From Meiothermus sp. QL-1 (lineage in GTDB: Bacteria; Deinococcota; Deinococci; Deinococcales; Thermaceae): 64,000 nucleotides of DNA. Of this stretch, positions 1-8,258 are shown in pieces. Numbering within the stretch: position 1 is the stretch's first letter; each line of letters starts with the position of its first letter. A model generated the notes under the pieces. The model saw only the letters and a list, made by a program, of their open reading frames with translations, made no database searches and was not told the origin of the DNA. Location of the stretch: positions 1 to 64,000 of the forward strand of contig NZ_QQSV01000012.1 in NCBI RefSeq assembly GCF_003351145.1. Reading direction: 5' to 3'. The position numbers and the translations under genes were made by a program.

Positions 1-297
1 GCCGGGGTGGAGACCCTGGTGGTGCTGATGGGGGTAAGCCAGCGGCAACAGCTGGCCGCCCAGCTCATCGCCCTGGGGCGGCCGCCGGCTGAGCCGGTGG
101 CCTTCATTGAACGGAGCAGTACCCCCAAGGAGCGGGTGGTGGAGGCCACCTTAGCCCAGGTGGCCCAAGGAGAGGTCGCCGTGGAGGCCCCCGCTGTGTG
201 GGTAATAGGGGAAGTGGTGCGCTGGCGGGGTTTACTTTCGGCCAAAGCCTTTTTAGGAGGTACCCATGCACACGATCAACCGTCGGAAACTGCTTAA
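1..297 (+). CDS. cobA: Uroporphyrinogen-III C-methyltransferase, C-terminal part (5' truncated by the window)
   Basis: Only the last 98 codons are inside the window. The family is the SAM-dependent enzyme that methylates uroporphyrinogen III twice to give precorrin-2, the first committed step to siroheme. The visible part has the family's C-terminal pattern: a strand reading LVVLMGV, an ERSSTPKERVVEATL segment and a closing PAVWVIGEVVRWRG (family: PAllVVGeVV). The gene overlaps the next reading frame by 32 bases, so the two are probably co-translated. Its place ahead of nitrite reductase fits, because NirB needs siroheme. Whether the missing N-terminal part carries a fused domain cannot be seen. 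Confidence 0.85.
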   Translation, partial: AGVETLVVLMGVSQRQQLAAQLIALGRPPAEPVAFIERSSTPKERVVEATLAQVAQGEVAVEAPAVWVIGEVVRWRGLLSAKAFLGGTHAHDQPSETA

Positions 298-1492
298 GGG
301 CGCCACGGCCCTGGCCCTTACGGGCCTGATGCGGGGCCGGGCTCAGGGCAGCAAGCTCAAGGTGGGGTTCATCGCCCTAACCGATGCCGCCCCCGTGATC
401 ATGGCCCAGGAATGGGGGCTTTACAAGAAGCATGGCCTCGAGGTGGAGGTCACCAAGGAGGCTTCCTGGCCCACCACCCGGGACCATCTCCTGAATGGGG
501 AGATTGTCGCTGCGCACTGCCTTTTTAGCCTGCCCATCTCGGTTTACCTGGGCATCGGCGGCCCCGCCGGACGGGTGCTGCCCATCGGGATGGTACTCAA
601 CAACAATGGCCAAGCCATCACCCTTTCGCAGCAGGACTTTGGCGGCAAAGTAGGCTTTAAGGACTTGGAGGGTGCCAGGAAGGCCATCCTGGCCAAAAAG
701 GCTGAGGGCAGGCCCCTCACCTTTGCCATGACCTTCCCCGGCGGCACCCACGACATGTGGCTGCGCTACTGGCTGGGGGCCTGCGGGGTCAACCCGGTGA
801 GGGATGTCAAGATCATCCCCGTGCCCCCACCCCAGATGGTGGCCAACATGAGCGTGGGGAACATGGATGGCTACTGCGTGGGGGAGCCGTGGAACGGGGT
901 GGCGGTGCGGGAGGGCATCGGCTTCACCGCCTTAGCCACGCAAGATATTTGGAAACACCACCCCGAGAAGGCCCTGGTTTTCAACAACGAGTTCTTTTCC
1001 CGGCGAAGGGATGAGGCCAAGGCCCTGGCCAAAGCGGTGCTGGAGGCCTGTAGGCTCCTAGACCAGCCCGCAGCCCGGCGGGAGGCGGCCAAGGTGATTG
1101 CCCAGCGCCCCTACGTCAACGCCCCCGCCGAGGTAATTGACGCACGGCTGCAGGGGGTGTACGAGCTGGGGGGAGGCCTCGGACGCAAAAACTACACCGA
1201 CGACATGATGCTCTTTTACCGGGGCGGCCAGACCACCTTCCCCCGCAAGGCCCATGCCATCTGGTTCATGGCCCAGTACCGCCGCTGGGGGCTTGTCAAA
1301 GAGGCCCCTGATTACGAGAAGGTGGCCGAGAGCCTAGTGCGCCAGGACTTCTACCTCGAGGTAGCCCGGGAGCTCAAAATACCCATCCCCAACGACGACA
1401 TGCAGCCCCTGACGGGTTTCATCGACGGGGTGGTCTTCGACCCCAAGAACCCCGAGGCCAGCCTGGCCAGGTACAAGGTGCGGGAGCTTTAG
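266..1492 (+). CDS. nrtA: NrtA-family nitrate/nitrite ABC transporter substrate-binding protein
   Basis: 408 residues. Periplasmic binding protein of the NrtA/CmpA/SsuA superfamily. The N-terminus has a twin-arginine export signal (NRRKLLKG followed by an alanine/leucine-rich stretch ending near AQG, about residue 27), so it is probably exported folded by Tat. The mature part opens with KLKVGFIALTDAAPVIMAQE, the usual start of this fold. The start ATG has a strong Shine-Dalgarno AGGAGG 6-7 bases upstream. Genes for a permease, an ATPase and NirBD follow at once, which makes nitrite and/or nitrate the likely ligand. Bicarbonate or another anion cannot be excluded from sequence alone. No nitrate reductase gene lies in the window. 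Confidence 0.88.
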   Translation: MHTINRRKLLKGATALALTGLMRGRAQGSKLKVGFIALTDAAPVIMAQEWGLYKKHGLEVEVTKEASWPTTRDHLLNGEIVAAHCLFSLPISVYLGIGGPAGRVLPIGMVLNNNGQAITLSQQDFGGKVGFKDLEGARKAILAKKAEGRPLTFAMTFPGGTHDMWLRYWLGACGVNPVRDVKIIPVPPPQMVANMSVGNMDGYCVGEPWNGVAVREGIGFTALATQDIWKHHPEKALVFNNEFFSRRRDEAKALAKAVLEACRLLDQPAARREAAKVIAQRPYVNAPAEVIDARLQGVYELGGGLGRKNYTDDMMLFYRGGQTTFPRKAHAIWFMAQYRRWGLVKEAPDYEKVAESLVRQDFYLEVARELKIPIPNDDMQPLTGFIDGVVFDPKNPEASLARYKVREL

Positions 1493-1500
1493 GAGATCGT

Positions 1501-2310
1501 ATGGAACGGATTACCGTAGCTAGACCCCCTGCTAATGGCTTTCGCTTGCCCCGCTGGGTTGCCGGGGTGCTCGGCCCTGTTGCGGGCTTCCTGTTCTTCG
1601 GCCTCTTGTGGTACCTGCTGAGCCACACCGTAGCCCCCAAGGTGCCCGATCCCCTGGCCACCCTGGGCACCCTGTGGGAGATGGTGCGCAGCCCCTTCTA
1701 CGACAACGGCCCCAACGACAAGGGCATTGCCATCCAACTGGCCACCTCGCTCTACCGGGTGGGGCTGGGCTTTTTGATTGGGATCGCCATTGCCCTGCCG
1801 GTGGGGGTGCTCATCGGGGCCTCGGAGGCCTTGTACAAGGCCCTCAACCCGGTGGTGCAGCTCCTGCGCCCGGTCTCGCCTTTGGCCTGGTTTCCGGTGG
1901 GGCTGGCGGCCTTCGCTGCTTCGGAAAAGGCCGCGGTCTTCGTCATCGCCATCTGCTCCTTATGGCCCACCTTGATCAACACCGCGGTGGGGGTGGCCTC
2001 GGTGCCCGAGGACTACAAGAACGTGGCCCGGGTCTTCCGCTTCTCGCCCTGGAAGTACCTGACCCGGGTGCTCCTGCCCTATGCCCTGCCCTACGTGCTC
2101 ACCGGCTTCCGCTTAGGGCTGGGCATCGCCTGGATGGTGATTGTGGCGGCGGAGATGCTCTCGGGGGGCACCGGGGTGGGCTTCTTCATCTGGGATAGCT
2201 ACAACGCCTTGGATCTGGAGCGGGTGATGGCGGCCATTTTGCTGATTGGTTTGGTGGGCTGGGCCATTGACAGCGCGCTCAGCTACCTGCACCGCAAGGC
2301 GCTGTCCTAG
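1501..2310 (+). CDS. nrtB: NrtB-family ABC transporter permease
   Basis: 269 residues, an inner-membrane permease of the BPD_transp_1 class. About six hydrophobic segments can be followed, the first near residues 20-42. Near residues 175-195 lies the conserved cytoplasmic loop that docks to the ATPase (EDYKNVARVFRFSPWKYLTRVLLPYALPYV; family core EAA...G......LP). The start ATG lies 8 bases after the nrtA stop, with AGGAG just before it. It should form the membrane channel for the NrtA ligand together with the next gene product. Confidence 0.9.
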   Translation: MERITVARPPANGFRLPRWVAGVLGPVAGFLFFGLLWYLLSHTVAPKVPDPLATLGTLWEMVRSPFYDNGPNDKGIAIQLATSLYRVGLGFLIGIAIALPVGVLIGASEALYKALNPVVQLLRPVSPLAWFPVGLAAFAASEKAAVFVIAICSLWPTLINTAVGVASVPEDYKNVARVFRFSPWKYLTRVLLPYALPYVLTGFRLGLGIAWMVIVAAEMLSGGTGVGFFIWDSYNALDLERVMAAILLIGLVGWAIDSALSYLHRKALS

Positions 2311-2320
2311 GGGGGAGGGT

Positions 2321-3136
2321 ATGGGTTACCTGCTGCTATCGGAAGTGGGCAAGCGGTTTGGCGACTATGTGGCGGTGGAGAACTTTAGCCTGCGGGTGGC
2401 CCAGGGCGAGGTGGTCTCGCTCATCGGACACTCGGGCTGCGGCAAGTCCACGGTGCTCTCCATGGTGGCCGGGCTTATTTCCCCCAGCTCTGGGCAGATT
2501 ACCCTGGAGGGCCACCCCCTCAAGGGCCCCGGCCCCGACCGGGGGGTGGTCTTCCAGAACTACTCCCTTCTGCCCTGGCTTTCGGTCTACCAGAACGTTT
2601 ACCAAGCAGTAGATGCGGTACACCGCGACCTGACCGCAGAGGAAAAGGTTCGCCTGTGCGAGAAATTCCTGCGCATGGTCAGGCTCTGGGAGCACCGGCA
2701 CAAACGGCCGGGCCAGATCTCCGGGGGCATGAAGCAGCGCACGGCCATTGCCCGGGCCCTGGCCATCAACCCCAAGGTGCTGCTGTTGGACGAGCCCTTT
2801 GGTGCGCTAGACGCCCTGACCCGCGCCGCCTTACAGGATCAGCTCCTTGCCATCTGGGACGCTACCCTAGAGGACGAGCTGCTTAGGGCTTTGTGGGGCG
2901 AGGAGCGCAAGACCATCCTGCTGGTTACCCATGACATCGACGAGGCCATCTACCTATCCGACCGCATCGTGGTCATGACCAATGGTCCCCGGGCCACGGT
3001 GGGCGAGGTGGTGGAGGTGCCCCTGCCCCGCCCTCGCGAGCGCCGGCAGATGCTGGAAAGCCCCCGCTACGTGGAGCTGAAGGAACACCTGCTCTACCTC
3101 CTAACTGAAAAATACGGCCACCGCGAGGCCGCTTGA
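2321..3136 (+). CDS. nrtC: NrtC/NrtD-family ABC transporter ATP-binding protein
   Basis: 271 residues. Walker A is GHSGCGKS (residues 36-43), the Q-loop lies in [11 protein letters not shown], the ABC signature is ISGGMKQR, Walker B is VLLLDEP and the switch histidine is in LVTHDIDEA. The ATG at 2321 is chosen over upstream codons in the same frame because GGGGGAGGG precedes it and the protein then begins like its family. A short acidic insertion ([15 protein letters not shown]) sits before the switch strand, a common feature of the nitrate/taurine ATPase group. It powers uptake through NrtB. The cyanobacterial NrtC C-terminal binding domain is absent, so it is NrtD-like in architecture. Confidence 0.9.
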   Translation: MGYLLLSEVGKRFGDYVAVENFSLRVAQGEVVSLIGHSGCGKSTVLSMVAGLISPSSGQITLEGHPLKGPGPDRGVVFQNYSLLPWLSVYQNVYQAVDAVHRDLTAEEKVRLCEKFLRMVRLWEHRHKRPGQISGGMKQRTAIARALAINPKVLLLDEPFGALDALTRAALQDQLLAIWDATLEDELLRALWGEERKTILLVTHDIDEAIYLSDRIVVMTNGPRATVGEVVEVPLPRPRERRQMLESPRYVELKEHLLYLLTEKYGHREAA

Positions 3137-3148
3137 AGGAGGCCCAAG

Positions 3149-5647
3149 ATGACAAAGCGCTTGGTGGTGATCGGCAACGGCATGGTGGGGCACAAGTTCA
3201 TCGAGACCCTATGCCAAGAGCCCCACGGATTCCAGATCGCTGTCTTCTGCGAGGAGCCCCACCTGGCCTACGACCGGGTGCACCTGAGCCACTACTTCCA
3301 GACCCCCCGCCCGAACCTGAGCCTGGCCGACCCCGAGACCTACCGGGCCTGGGGGGTGGAGGTGATCCATGCCCGGGCCGAGGCCATTGACCGCGTGCCG
3401 CGGGTGGTGAAGGCGGGGGGCCTCGAGGTTCCCTACGACCTCCTGGTGCTGGCCACCGGCTCCTATCCCTTCGTACCGCCCGTGGAGGGCCGCGAGCTGG
3501 AGGGCTGTTTTGTCTACCGCACCCTAGAAGACCTGGCCCGCCTCGAGGCCTACGCCCCAAAGGCCCAGACGGGGGTGGTGGTGGGCGGGGGGCTTTTGGG
3601 CCTGGAGGCCGCTGGGGCCCTCCAGGCTTTGGGACTGAAGGTCCATGTGGTGGAGCTCGCCCCCAGGCTCCTGCCCCAGCAGGTGGACGAGCTGGGGGGC
3701 AAGCACCTGCTGCGGCAGGTGAAGGCCCTGGGCATCGAGGTGCACCTGGGCAAGGCCACCCGGCGTATCCTGGGCCCGCAGGGGCGGGTAAAAGCCATTG
3801 AGTTTGCTGACGGGGAGGTGTTGGAAGCCGATTTGGTGGTCTTTGCGGCGGGCGTCAGGCCCCGGGACGAGCTGGCCCGCCAGGCCGGCCTGGAGGTGGG
3901 CGAGCGGGGCGGGGTGGTGATTGACGATTGCTGCCGCACCTCCGACCCCCAGATCTACGCCATCGGGGAGTGCGCCCTGCACCGGGGGCGCATCTACGGC
4001 CTGGTGGGCCCGGGATACCAGATGGCCAAGGTGCTGGCCGATGTGCTTCTGGGCAGGGAAAGCCGCTTCACCGGGGCGGATACCTCCACCCGGCTCAAGC
4101 TTTTGGGGGTGGAGGTGGCCAGTTTTGGCGATGCCCTGGCACAAACCCCGGGCGCAGCGGAGGTCATCTACACCGATTTCGCCAAAGGCCATTACAAAAA
4201 GCTGGTTCTCTCCGCCGAGGGCCGGCTTCTGGGTGGGATTTTGGTGGGAGATACCACAGCCTACCCCACCCTGCACGGCCTCCTGGGCCAGCCCATCGAA
4301 CACCCCGAACACCTCCTCCTACCCCCCGGCGAGGCGCCCTTGCCCCAACCCGCCCATGCCCGGGTATGCAACTGCCTGGGGGTGAGCCGGGAGCAAATCC
4401 GTGAGGCCGTGCGGGCCGGGGCCCGCGACCTGGCGGCCCTCAAGAAGGCCACCCAGGCCGGCACCGGCTGCGGCGGCTGCGTGCCGGCGATGAAGGGCAT
4501 CCTGCAGGAGGAGCTAAAGGCCCTGGGCGAGGCGGTGAACCACCACCTGTGCGAGCACTTCCCCTTCAGCCGGGCCGAGCTCTTCGACATCATCCGGGTG
4601 ATGGGCTACCGCACCTTCGAGGAGGTGCTCAAAGGACACGGCCGCGGGCTAGGGTGCGAGGTCTGCAAGCCCGCGGTGGCCTCCATCCTGGCCTCGCTGC
4701 ACAACGAGTACATCCTCAAGGACGAGCACCTCCCCCTACAGGACACCAACGACCGCTTTTTGGCCAACATCCAGCGCGACGGCACCTACTCCGTGGTGCC
4801 CCGCATTCCCGGCGGGGAGATTACCCCGGATAAGCTCATGGCCATCGCCCAGGTGGCCAAGAAGTACGGGCTTTACACCAAAATCACCGGCGGGCAGCGC
4901 ATAGACCTCTTCGGCGCCCAGCTCCACCAGCTCCCCCAGATCTGGGCCGAGCTGGTGGCCGCGGGGTTTGAGTCCGGGCACGCCTACGGCAAGGCCCTGC
5001 GTACCGTAAAAAGCTGCGTGGGCAGCACCTGGTGCCGCTACGGGGTGCAGGACTCGGTGGGCCTGGCCATCCGGCTGGAGAACCGCTACAAGGGGCTGCG
5101 GGCCCCCCACAAGATCAAGGCCGCGGTCTCGGGCTGCGTGCGCGAGTGCGCCGAGGCCCAGAGCAAGGACTTCGGCGTGATTGCCACCGAGCGGGGCTGG
5201 AACCTGTACGTCTGCGGCAACGGGGGTGCGAAGCCCCGCCACGCCGACCTTTTGGCCGCAGACCTGGACGAGGAAACCCTGGTCCGCTACATAGACCGCT
5301 TCTTGATGTTCTACATCCGCACCGCCGACCACCTGCAGCGCACCAGCGTGTGGCTGGAGAAGCTAGAGGGGGGAATTGAGTATCTGCGGCAGGTGATTGT
5401 GGAGGACAAGCTGGGAATTTGTGCCGAACTCGAGGCCCAGATGGCCCGGATTGTGGCCAGCTACCAGGATGAGTGGGCCGCCACCCTAAAAGACCCGGAA
5501 AAGCTCAAGCGCTTCCGCCACTTCATCAACTCCGACGACCCCGACGAGAACATCGTGCGGGTGGAGGAGCGCGGCCAGTACCGCCCGGCCTACGACTTTG
5601 AGCGGCTGGAGGCCCTGCCCATGGCCCAGGGGGGTTCCCATGGCTAA
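3149..5647 (+). CDS. nirB: Nitrite reductase [NAD(P)H] large subunit
   Basis: 832 residues, close to the usual 840. Reduces nitrite to ammonium with six electrons from NAD(P)H in the cytoplasm. Order of parts: FAD/NAD(P)-binding reductase (GNGMVG near residue 9, GGGLLGLEAAG near 150, an AIGEC FAD motif near 270), a BFD-type [2Fe-2S] domain (Cys407, Cys409, Cys441, Cys444), a second BFD-like segment with a GLGCEVC motif, then the sulfite/nitrite reductase half. The siroheme-[4Fe-4S] ligands are Cys623, Cys629, Cys663 and Cys667, a C-x5-C...C-x3-C pattern. The ATG lies 12 bases after the ABC ATPase stop, with GGAGG before it. All key cysteines are present, so it should be active. Confidence 0.96.
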   Translation: MTKRLVVIGNGMVGHKFIETLCQEPHGFQIAVFCEEPHLAYDRVHLSHYFQTPRPNLSLADPETYRAWGVEVIHARAEAIDRVPRVVKAGGLEVPYDLLVLATGSYPFVPPVEGRELEGCFVYRTLEDLARLEAYAPKAQTGVVVGGGLLGLEAAGALQALGLKVHVVELAPRLLPQQVDELGGKHLLRQVKALGIEVHLGKATRRILGPQGRVKAIEFADGEVLEADLVVFAAGVRPRDELARQAGLEVGERGGVVIDDCCRTSDPQIYAIGECALHRGRIYGLVGPGYQMAKVLADVLLGRESRFTGADTSTRLKLLGVEVASFGDALAQTPGAAEVIYTDFAKGHYKKLVLSAEGRLLGGILVGDTTAYPTLHGLLGQPIEHPEHLLLPPGEAPLPQPAHARVCNCLGVSREQIREAVRAGARDLAALKKATQAGTGCGGCVPAMKGILQEELKALGEAVNHHLCEHFPFSRAELFDIIRVMGYRTFEEVLKGHGRGLGCEVCKPAVASILASLHNEYILKDEHLPLQDTNDRFLANIQRDGTYSVVPRIPGGEITPDKLMAIAQVAKKYGLYTKITGGQRIDLFGAQLHQLPQIWAELVAAGFESGHAYGKALRTVKSCVGSTWCRYGVQDSVGLAIRLENRYKGLRAPHKIKAAVSGCVRECAEAQSKDFGVIATERGWNLYVCGNGGAKPRHADLLAADLDEETLVRYIDRFLMFYIRTADHLQRTSVWLEKLEGGIEYLRQVIVEDKLGICAELEAQMARIVASYQDEWAATLKDPEKLKRFRHFINSDDPDENIVRVEERGQYRPAYDFERLEALPMAQGGSHG

Positions 5648-5996
5648 ACTGCGCTGGGTTCGGGTCTGCTACCTGGAGGATATCCTCGAGGGCACCGGGG
5701 TCTGCGCCAAGGTAGAGGGGGAGCAGGTAGCCATATTTCGCCTGGAGGGCCAGCTCTATGCCCTTTCCAACCACGACCCCTTTACCCGGGCCAACGTGCT
5801 CAGCCGGGGCCTGCTGGGCAACCACGGCGAGCGGCGCACGGTGGCCTCCCCGCTGCTCAAACACCGCTTCGACCTGAGGAGTGGCGAGTGCCTGGACGAC
5901 CCCCAGGTGCGCCTTCCCACCTATGCCGTTCGGTGCGAGGAGGGGGAGGTGTGGGTGGGGGTGCCGGTGGAGGAGGATGAACCGGTCTCCATCTAG
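5640..5996 (+). CDS. nirD: Nitrite reductase [NAD(P)H] small subunit
   Basis: 118 residues with a Rieske-like fold. As in other NirD proteins, the Rieske cysteines are missing: the positions expected to bind the cluster read SNHDPF and PLLKHRFDL. It is therefore a structural partner of NirB, not an iron-sulfur protein. The ATG at 5640 overlaps the nirB stop by 8 bases and is preceded by GGGG; the resulting start MAKLRWVRVC suits the family. Translation is probably coupled to nirB. Confidence 0.92.
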   Translation: MAKLRWVRVCYLEDILEGTGVCAKVEGEQVAIFRLEGQLYALSNHDPFTRANVLSRGLLGNHGERRTVASPLLKHRFDLRSGECLDDPQVRLPTYAVRCEEGEVWVGVPVEEDEPVSI

Positions 5997-6804
5997 GCCT
6001 CTAGAGGGCATGCGCTTTGCCCTGTGCGGCCCGCGCAGGGCAGCCGACCTGGCCCTGATTCTGGAAAAACAGGGGGCTGTGGCTTTGCATCGGCCCACGG
6101 TGAGGACCATTCTGGCGCCGCCGGAGGTGCTACAGGCCCGGCTTAGCAAGCTGGTTTACCAGGGGGCCGACTGGGTCATCTTTACCAGCGGGGCGGGGGT
6201 GGAGGAGCTTCACCGCCAGGCCGAGGCCCTGGGGCTTTGGGAAGCGGTGTATGCCCGATTGAAGCAGAGCAAACTGGCCCAGCGCGGCTACAAGTCCGAC
6301 CGGGCGCTGCGCCAGCGGGGGTTGCAGGCGGTGGCCTGGGATGAGGATGGCACCGTGGACGGGCTTATCGAGGCCTTGAGGGCCCATCCGCTGGCAGGGC
6401 TGCAGGTTTTCGTCCAGCTCTACGGCCAGCCCGCCCCCCGGCTGGTGCGCTTCTTGAAGGAGCAAGGGGCCGGCGTGGAGGAGCTGATGCCCTACCGGCA
6501 CATCCCGGCCAGCGAGGCGGCCTTGGATAGGCTTATCCTCGAGGTTCTGGAAGGGGAGCTGGACGCCCTGGTTTTTACCAGCCAGCCCCAGGTGGATTAC
6601 CTGCTGGCCCACGCAGAGAAGACCGGCCAGTTCTGTCGTTTGCAGGCCGCTTTTGAGCGAGTCTGGGCCCTTGCCATCGGGCATATCACCGCTATTCCCC
6701 TGCAGGAGGCAGGCATACGCTGCTGGTATCCCCGCGTCGAGCGGCTGGGGGCCTTGGTGACGGAGTTCGCCCGGTTCATGGCCCAACGGCGCGGCCCCCT
6801 TTGA
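5977..6804 (+). CDS. HemD-family uroporphyrinogen-III synthase (copy linked to nitrite reductase)
   Basis: 275 residues. Uroporphyrinogen-III synthase family, which closes and inverts ring D of hydroxymethylbilane. The two-lobe pattern is visible: lobe one begins MRFALCGPRRA and has VIFTSGAGVEEL; lobe two has DALVFTSQPQVDYLL and ALAIGHITAIPLQEAG. The ATG at 5977 follows GGTGGAGG and overlaps nirD by 20 bases; ATG 6010 is an alternative start. A second, shorter HemD (226 residues) lies in the heme operon at 9138-9818, so this copy probably supplies siroheme for NirB. It may instead have a related but altered role, since HemD-domain proteins diverge quickly. Confidence 0.82.
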   Translation: MNRSPSRPLEGMRFALCGPRRAADLALILEKQGAVALHRPTVRTILAPPEVLQARLSKLVYQGADWVIFTSGAGVEELHRQAEALGLWEAVYARLKQSKLAQRGYKSDRALRQRGLQAVAWDEDGTVDGLIEALRAHPLAGLQVFVQLYGQPAPRLVRFLKEQGAGVEELMPYRHIPASEAALDRLILEVLEGELDALVFTSQPQVDYLLAHAEKTGQFCRLQAAFERVWALAIGHITAIPLQEAGIRCWYPRVERLGALVTEFARFMAQRRGPL

Positions 6805-6843
6805 CCAGCCCGACCCCGGCGTGCTATCCTCGAGCCTGCGCGC

Positions 6844-6920
6844 CGGGGAGTAGCGCAGTCTGGTAGCGCATCTGCTTTGGGAGCAGAGGGTCGCTGGTTC
6901 GAATCCAGTCTCCCCGACCA
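6844..6920 (+). tRNA. tRNA-Pro (anticodon TGG)
   Basis: 77 bases including an encoded CCA. The acceptor stem CGGGGAG pairs with CTCCCCG. The anticodon stem TCTGC/GCAGA encloses the loop TTTGGGA with anticodon TGG. The T-arm contains GGTTCGAATCC. It follows the nir operon by 39 bases and is 11 bases ahead of tRNA-Gly. Confidence 0.97.
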
Positions 6921-6931
6921 TGAAGCACCGC

Positions 6932-7007
6932 GCGGGAGTAGCTCAGTTGGCAGAGCGTCAGCCTTCCAAGCTGAATGTCGCGGGTTCGAATCCCGTCTCC
7001 CGCTCCA
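6932..7007 (+). tRNA. tRNA-Gly (anticodon TCC)
   Basis: 76 bases including an encoded CCA. The acceptor stem GCGGGAG pairs with CTCCCGC. The anticodon stem TCAGC/GCTGA encloses the loop CTTCCAA with anticodon TCC. The T-arm is GCGGGTTCGAATCCCGT. It is followed 5 bases later by an intrinsic terminator, so the tRNA pair probably forms one transcript end. Confidence 0.97.
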
Positions 7008-7010
7008 AAG

Positions 7011-7034
7011 GAGCCGCCATGTGGCGGCTTTTTT
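7011..7034 (+). terminator. Intrinsic terminator after tRNA-Gly
   Basis: A GCCGCC arm, the loop ATGT and a GGCGGC arm (7013-7028) are followed by six T residues (7029-7034). It separates the tRNA genes from the heme operon promoter immediately downstream. Confidence 0.92.
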
Positions 7035-7079
7035 GTGACAGTTTTGTGACACTTTTTTGGAGTACTTGCGACTGATAAT
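7031..7079 (+). promoter_or_regulatory. Heme operon promoter with TGTGACA direct repeat
   Basis: The heptamer TGTGACA occurs at 7034-7040 and again at 7045-7051, each preceded by TTT, so the repeat period is 11 bases. A GATAAT -10-like hexamer lies at 7074-7079, 9 bases before the hemA ATG. No good -35 hexamer lies 17 bases upstream; the T-rich stretch at 7053-7060 occupies that zone. Heptamers in 11-base phase match the operator layout of OmpR/PhoB-type response regulators, and one such regulator is encoded in this operon. The assignment is inference. Confidence 0.55.
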
Positions 7080-7088
7080 CAGTTGTGT

Positions 7089-8258
7089 ATGGAGCGATTG
7101 GCGCTCATCGGGGTCTCCCAGCGACGGGGGGGCAGTGCGGCCCTGGCTGCCTGGAACGCCTGGCTGCAAGCCCCCCTCGAGTTTCCCCCTGGGTGGGTGC
7201 GGGAGCACGTGCGCCTTCTGACCTGCAACCGCAGCGAGCTGGTGCTGGCCCTGGAAGAGGGGGTGGGGCTCGAGGCCCTGCGCCAGCGGCTCATTCCCCC
7301 CCACCTGCCCCGGGGCTATGCCTTTGCCGGGGAGGCTGCGCTGGAGCATCTGGCCCGGGTGGCGGCCTCGCTGGACTCGGTCAACCCCGGTGAGGACCAG
7401 ATCATGCAGCAGGTGCGCCAGGCCTTTGAGGCCGCGCGCCGGGCCGGCACTGTGGGGCCGGTGACCAGCTTCGCCTTTCAGCATGCCCTTCGGATTGCCA
7501 AGCGGGTGCGCCGTGAGGTGGCGCTGGCCCCGGCCCAGACCTCGCTTTTCAGTCTGGCGAGACCCGCGCTGGAAGCAATTCTGCCCCGCCCAGCCCGGGT
7601 GGCGGTGGTGGGGGTAGGAAAGATGGGCACCCTGGCCGCCCGCAGCCTGGCTGCCTTGCCCGGGGTAGAGCTCTGGCTGGTGAACCGCACCCCCGAAAGG
7701 GCGCAGGCGCTGGCCGAGGAGCTGGGAGGGCGTTGCATGGCGTTGGAGGTTTTTCTGGCCTCCCCGCCCTCCCTGGACGCGGTGGTCGCGGCCACCCCGG
7801 TGGCGGGGCTTCTGGGATGGGCCTTCTTCCGCCGGCAGCCAGGGCTAAAGGCGGTGGTGGACCTGGGCATGCCCAAGAACGTGGTGGCCGAGGCCGTGGG
7901 GGAAGCGGTGCTTTTCGATTTGGAGCATTTGCAGCGGCTGGGTGAGGAGCGCCGGGCCCGCCTCAAGGCTGATCTGGCTCGAGCCGAGGGGATCGTGCTC
8001 GAGGAAGTGGAGCAGGTGGTGGCCGAGTGGGCTGAGCGGGCCATCGCCCCCGCTATAGCCCGGATGCGCGCAGCCTACCGCCGCACCCTGGAGGAGCTGG
8101 TGGGGGAGCTGGTGGAGCCCGAGCTTCTGGACCGGCTGGCCCACCGTTTCGCCCACTTCCCCGTAAAGGGCCTGCGGGGGCTGGCCCGCCGGCATGGAAC
8201 CGAAGCGGCCCAGACCTTTCTAGAGGCTGCTGGCCTTGTGGAGGTAGGACATGAGTAG
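7089..8258 (+). CDS. hemA: Glutamyl-tRNA reductase
   Basis: 389 residues. Reduces glutamyl-tRNA(Glu) to glutamate-1-semialdehyde with NADPH, the entry step of C5 tetrapyrrole synthesis. The catalytic cysteine lies in LLTCNRSEL (family TCNRvE), about residue 46. The GEDQIMQQVRQAF helix and the NADPH Rossmann motif VVGVGKMG are present, followed by the C-terminal dimerisation helices. The ATG at 7089 is used; a TTG two codons upstream is in frame. No Shine-Dalgarno is visible and the leader is very short. It overlaps hemC by 8 bases. A hemL gene for the next step is not in the window. Confidence 0.95.
   Translation: MERLALIGVSQRRGGSAALAAWNAWLQAPLEFPPGWVREHVRLLTCNRSELVLALEEGVGLEALRQRLIPPHLPRGYAFAGEAALEHLARVAASLDSVNPGEDQIMQQVRQAFEAARRAGTVGPVTSFAFQHALRIAKRVRREVALAPAQTSLFSLARPALEAILPRPARVAVVGVGKMGTLAARSLAALPGVELWLVNRTPERAQALAEELGGRCMALEVFLASPPSLDAVVAATPVAGLLGWAFFRRQPGLKAVVDLGMPKNVVAEAVGEAVLFDLEHLQRLGEERRARLKADLARAEGIVLEEVEQVVAEWAERAIAPAIARMRAAYRRTLEELVGELVEPELLDRLAHRFAHFPVKGLRGLARRHGTEAAQTFLEAAGLVEVGHE

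Noticed and set aside
6597-7484. Minus-strand frame of 295 codons across the two tRNA genes and the hemA promoter
   Set aside because: It runs through two tRNA genes and a terminator; coding there is not credible.
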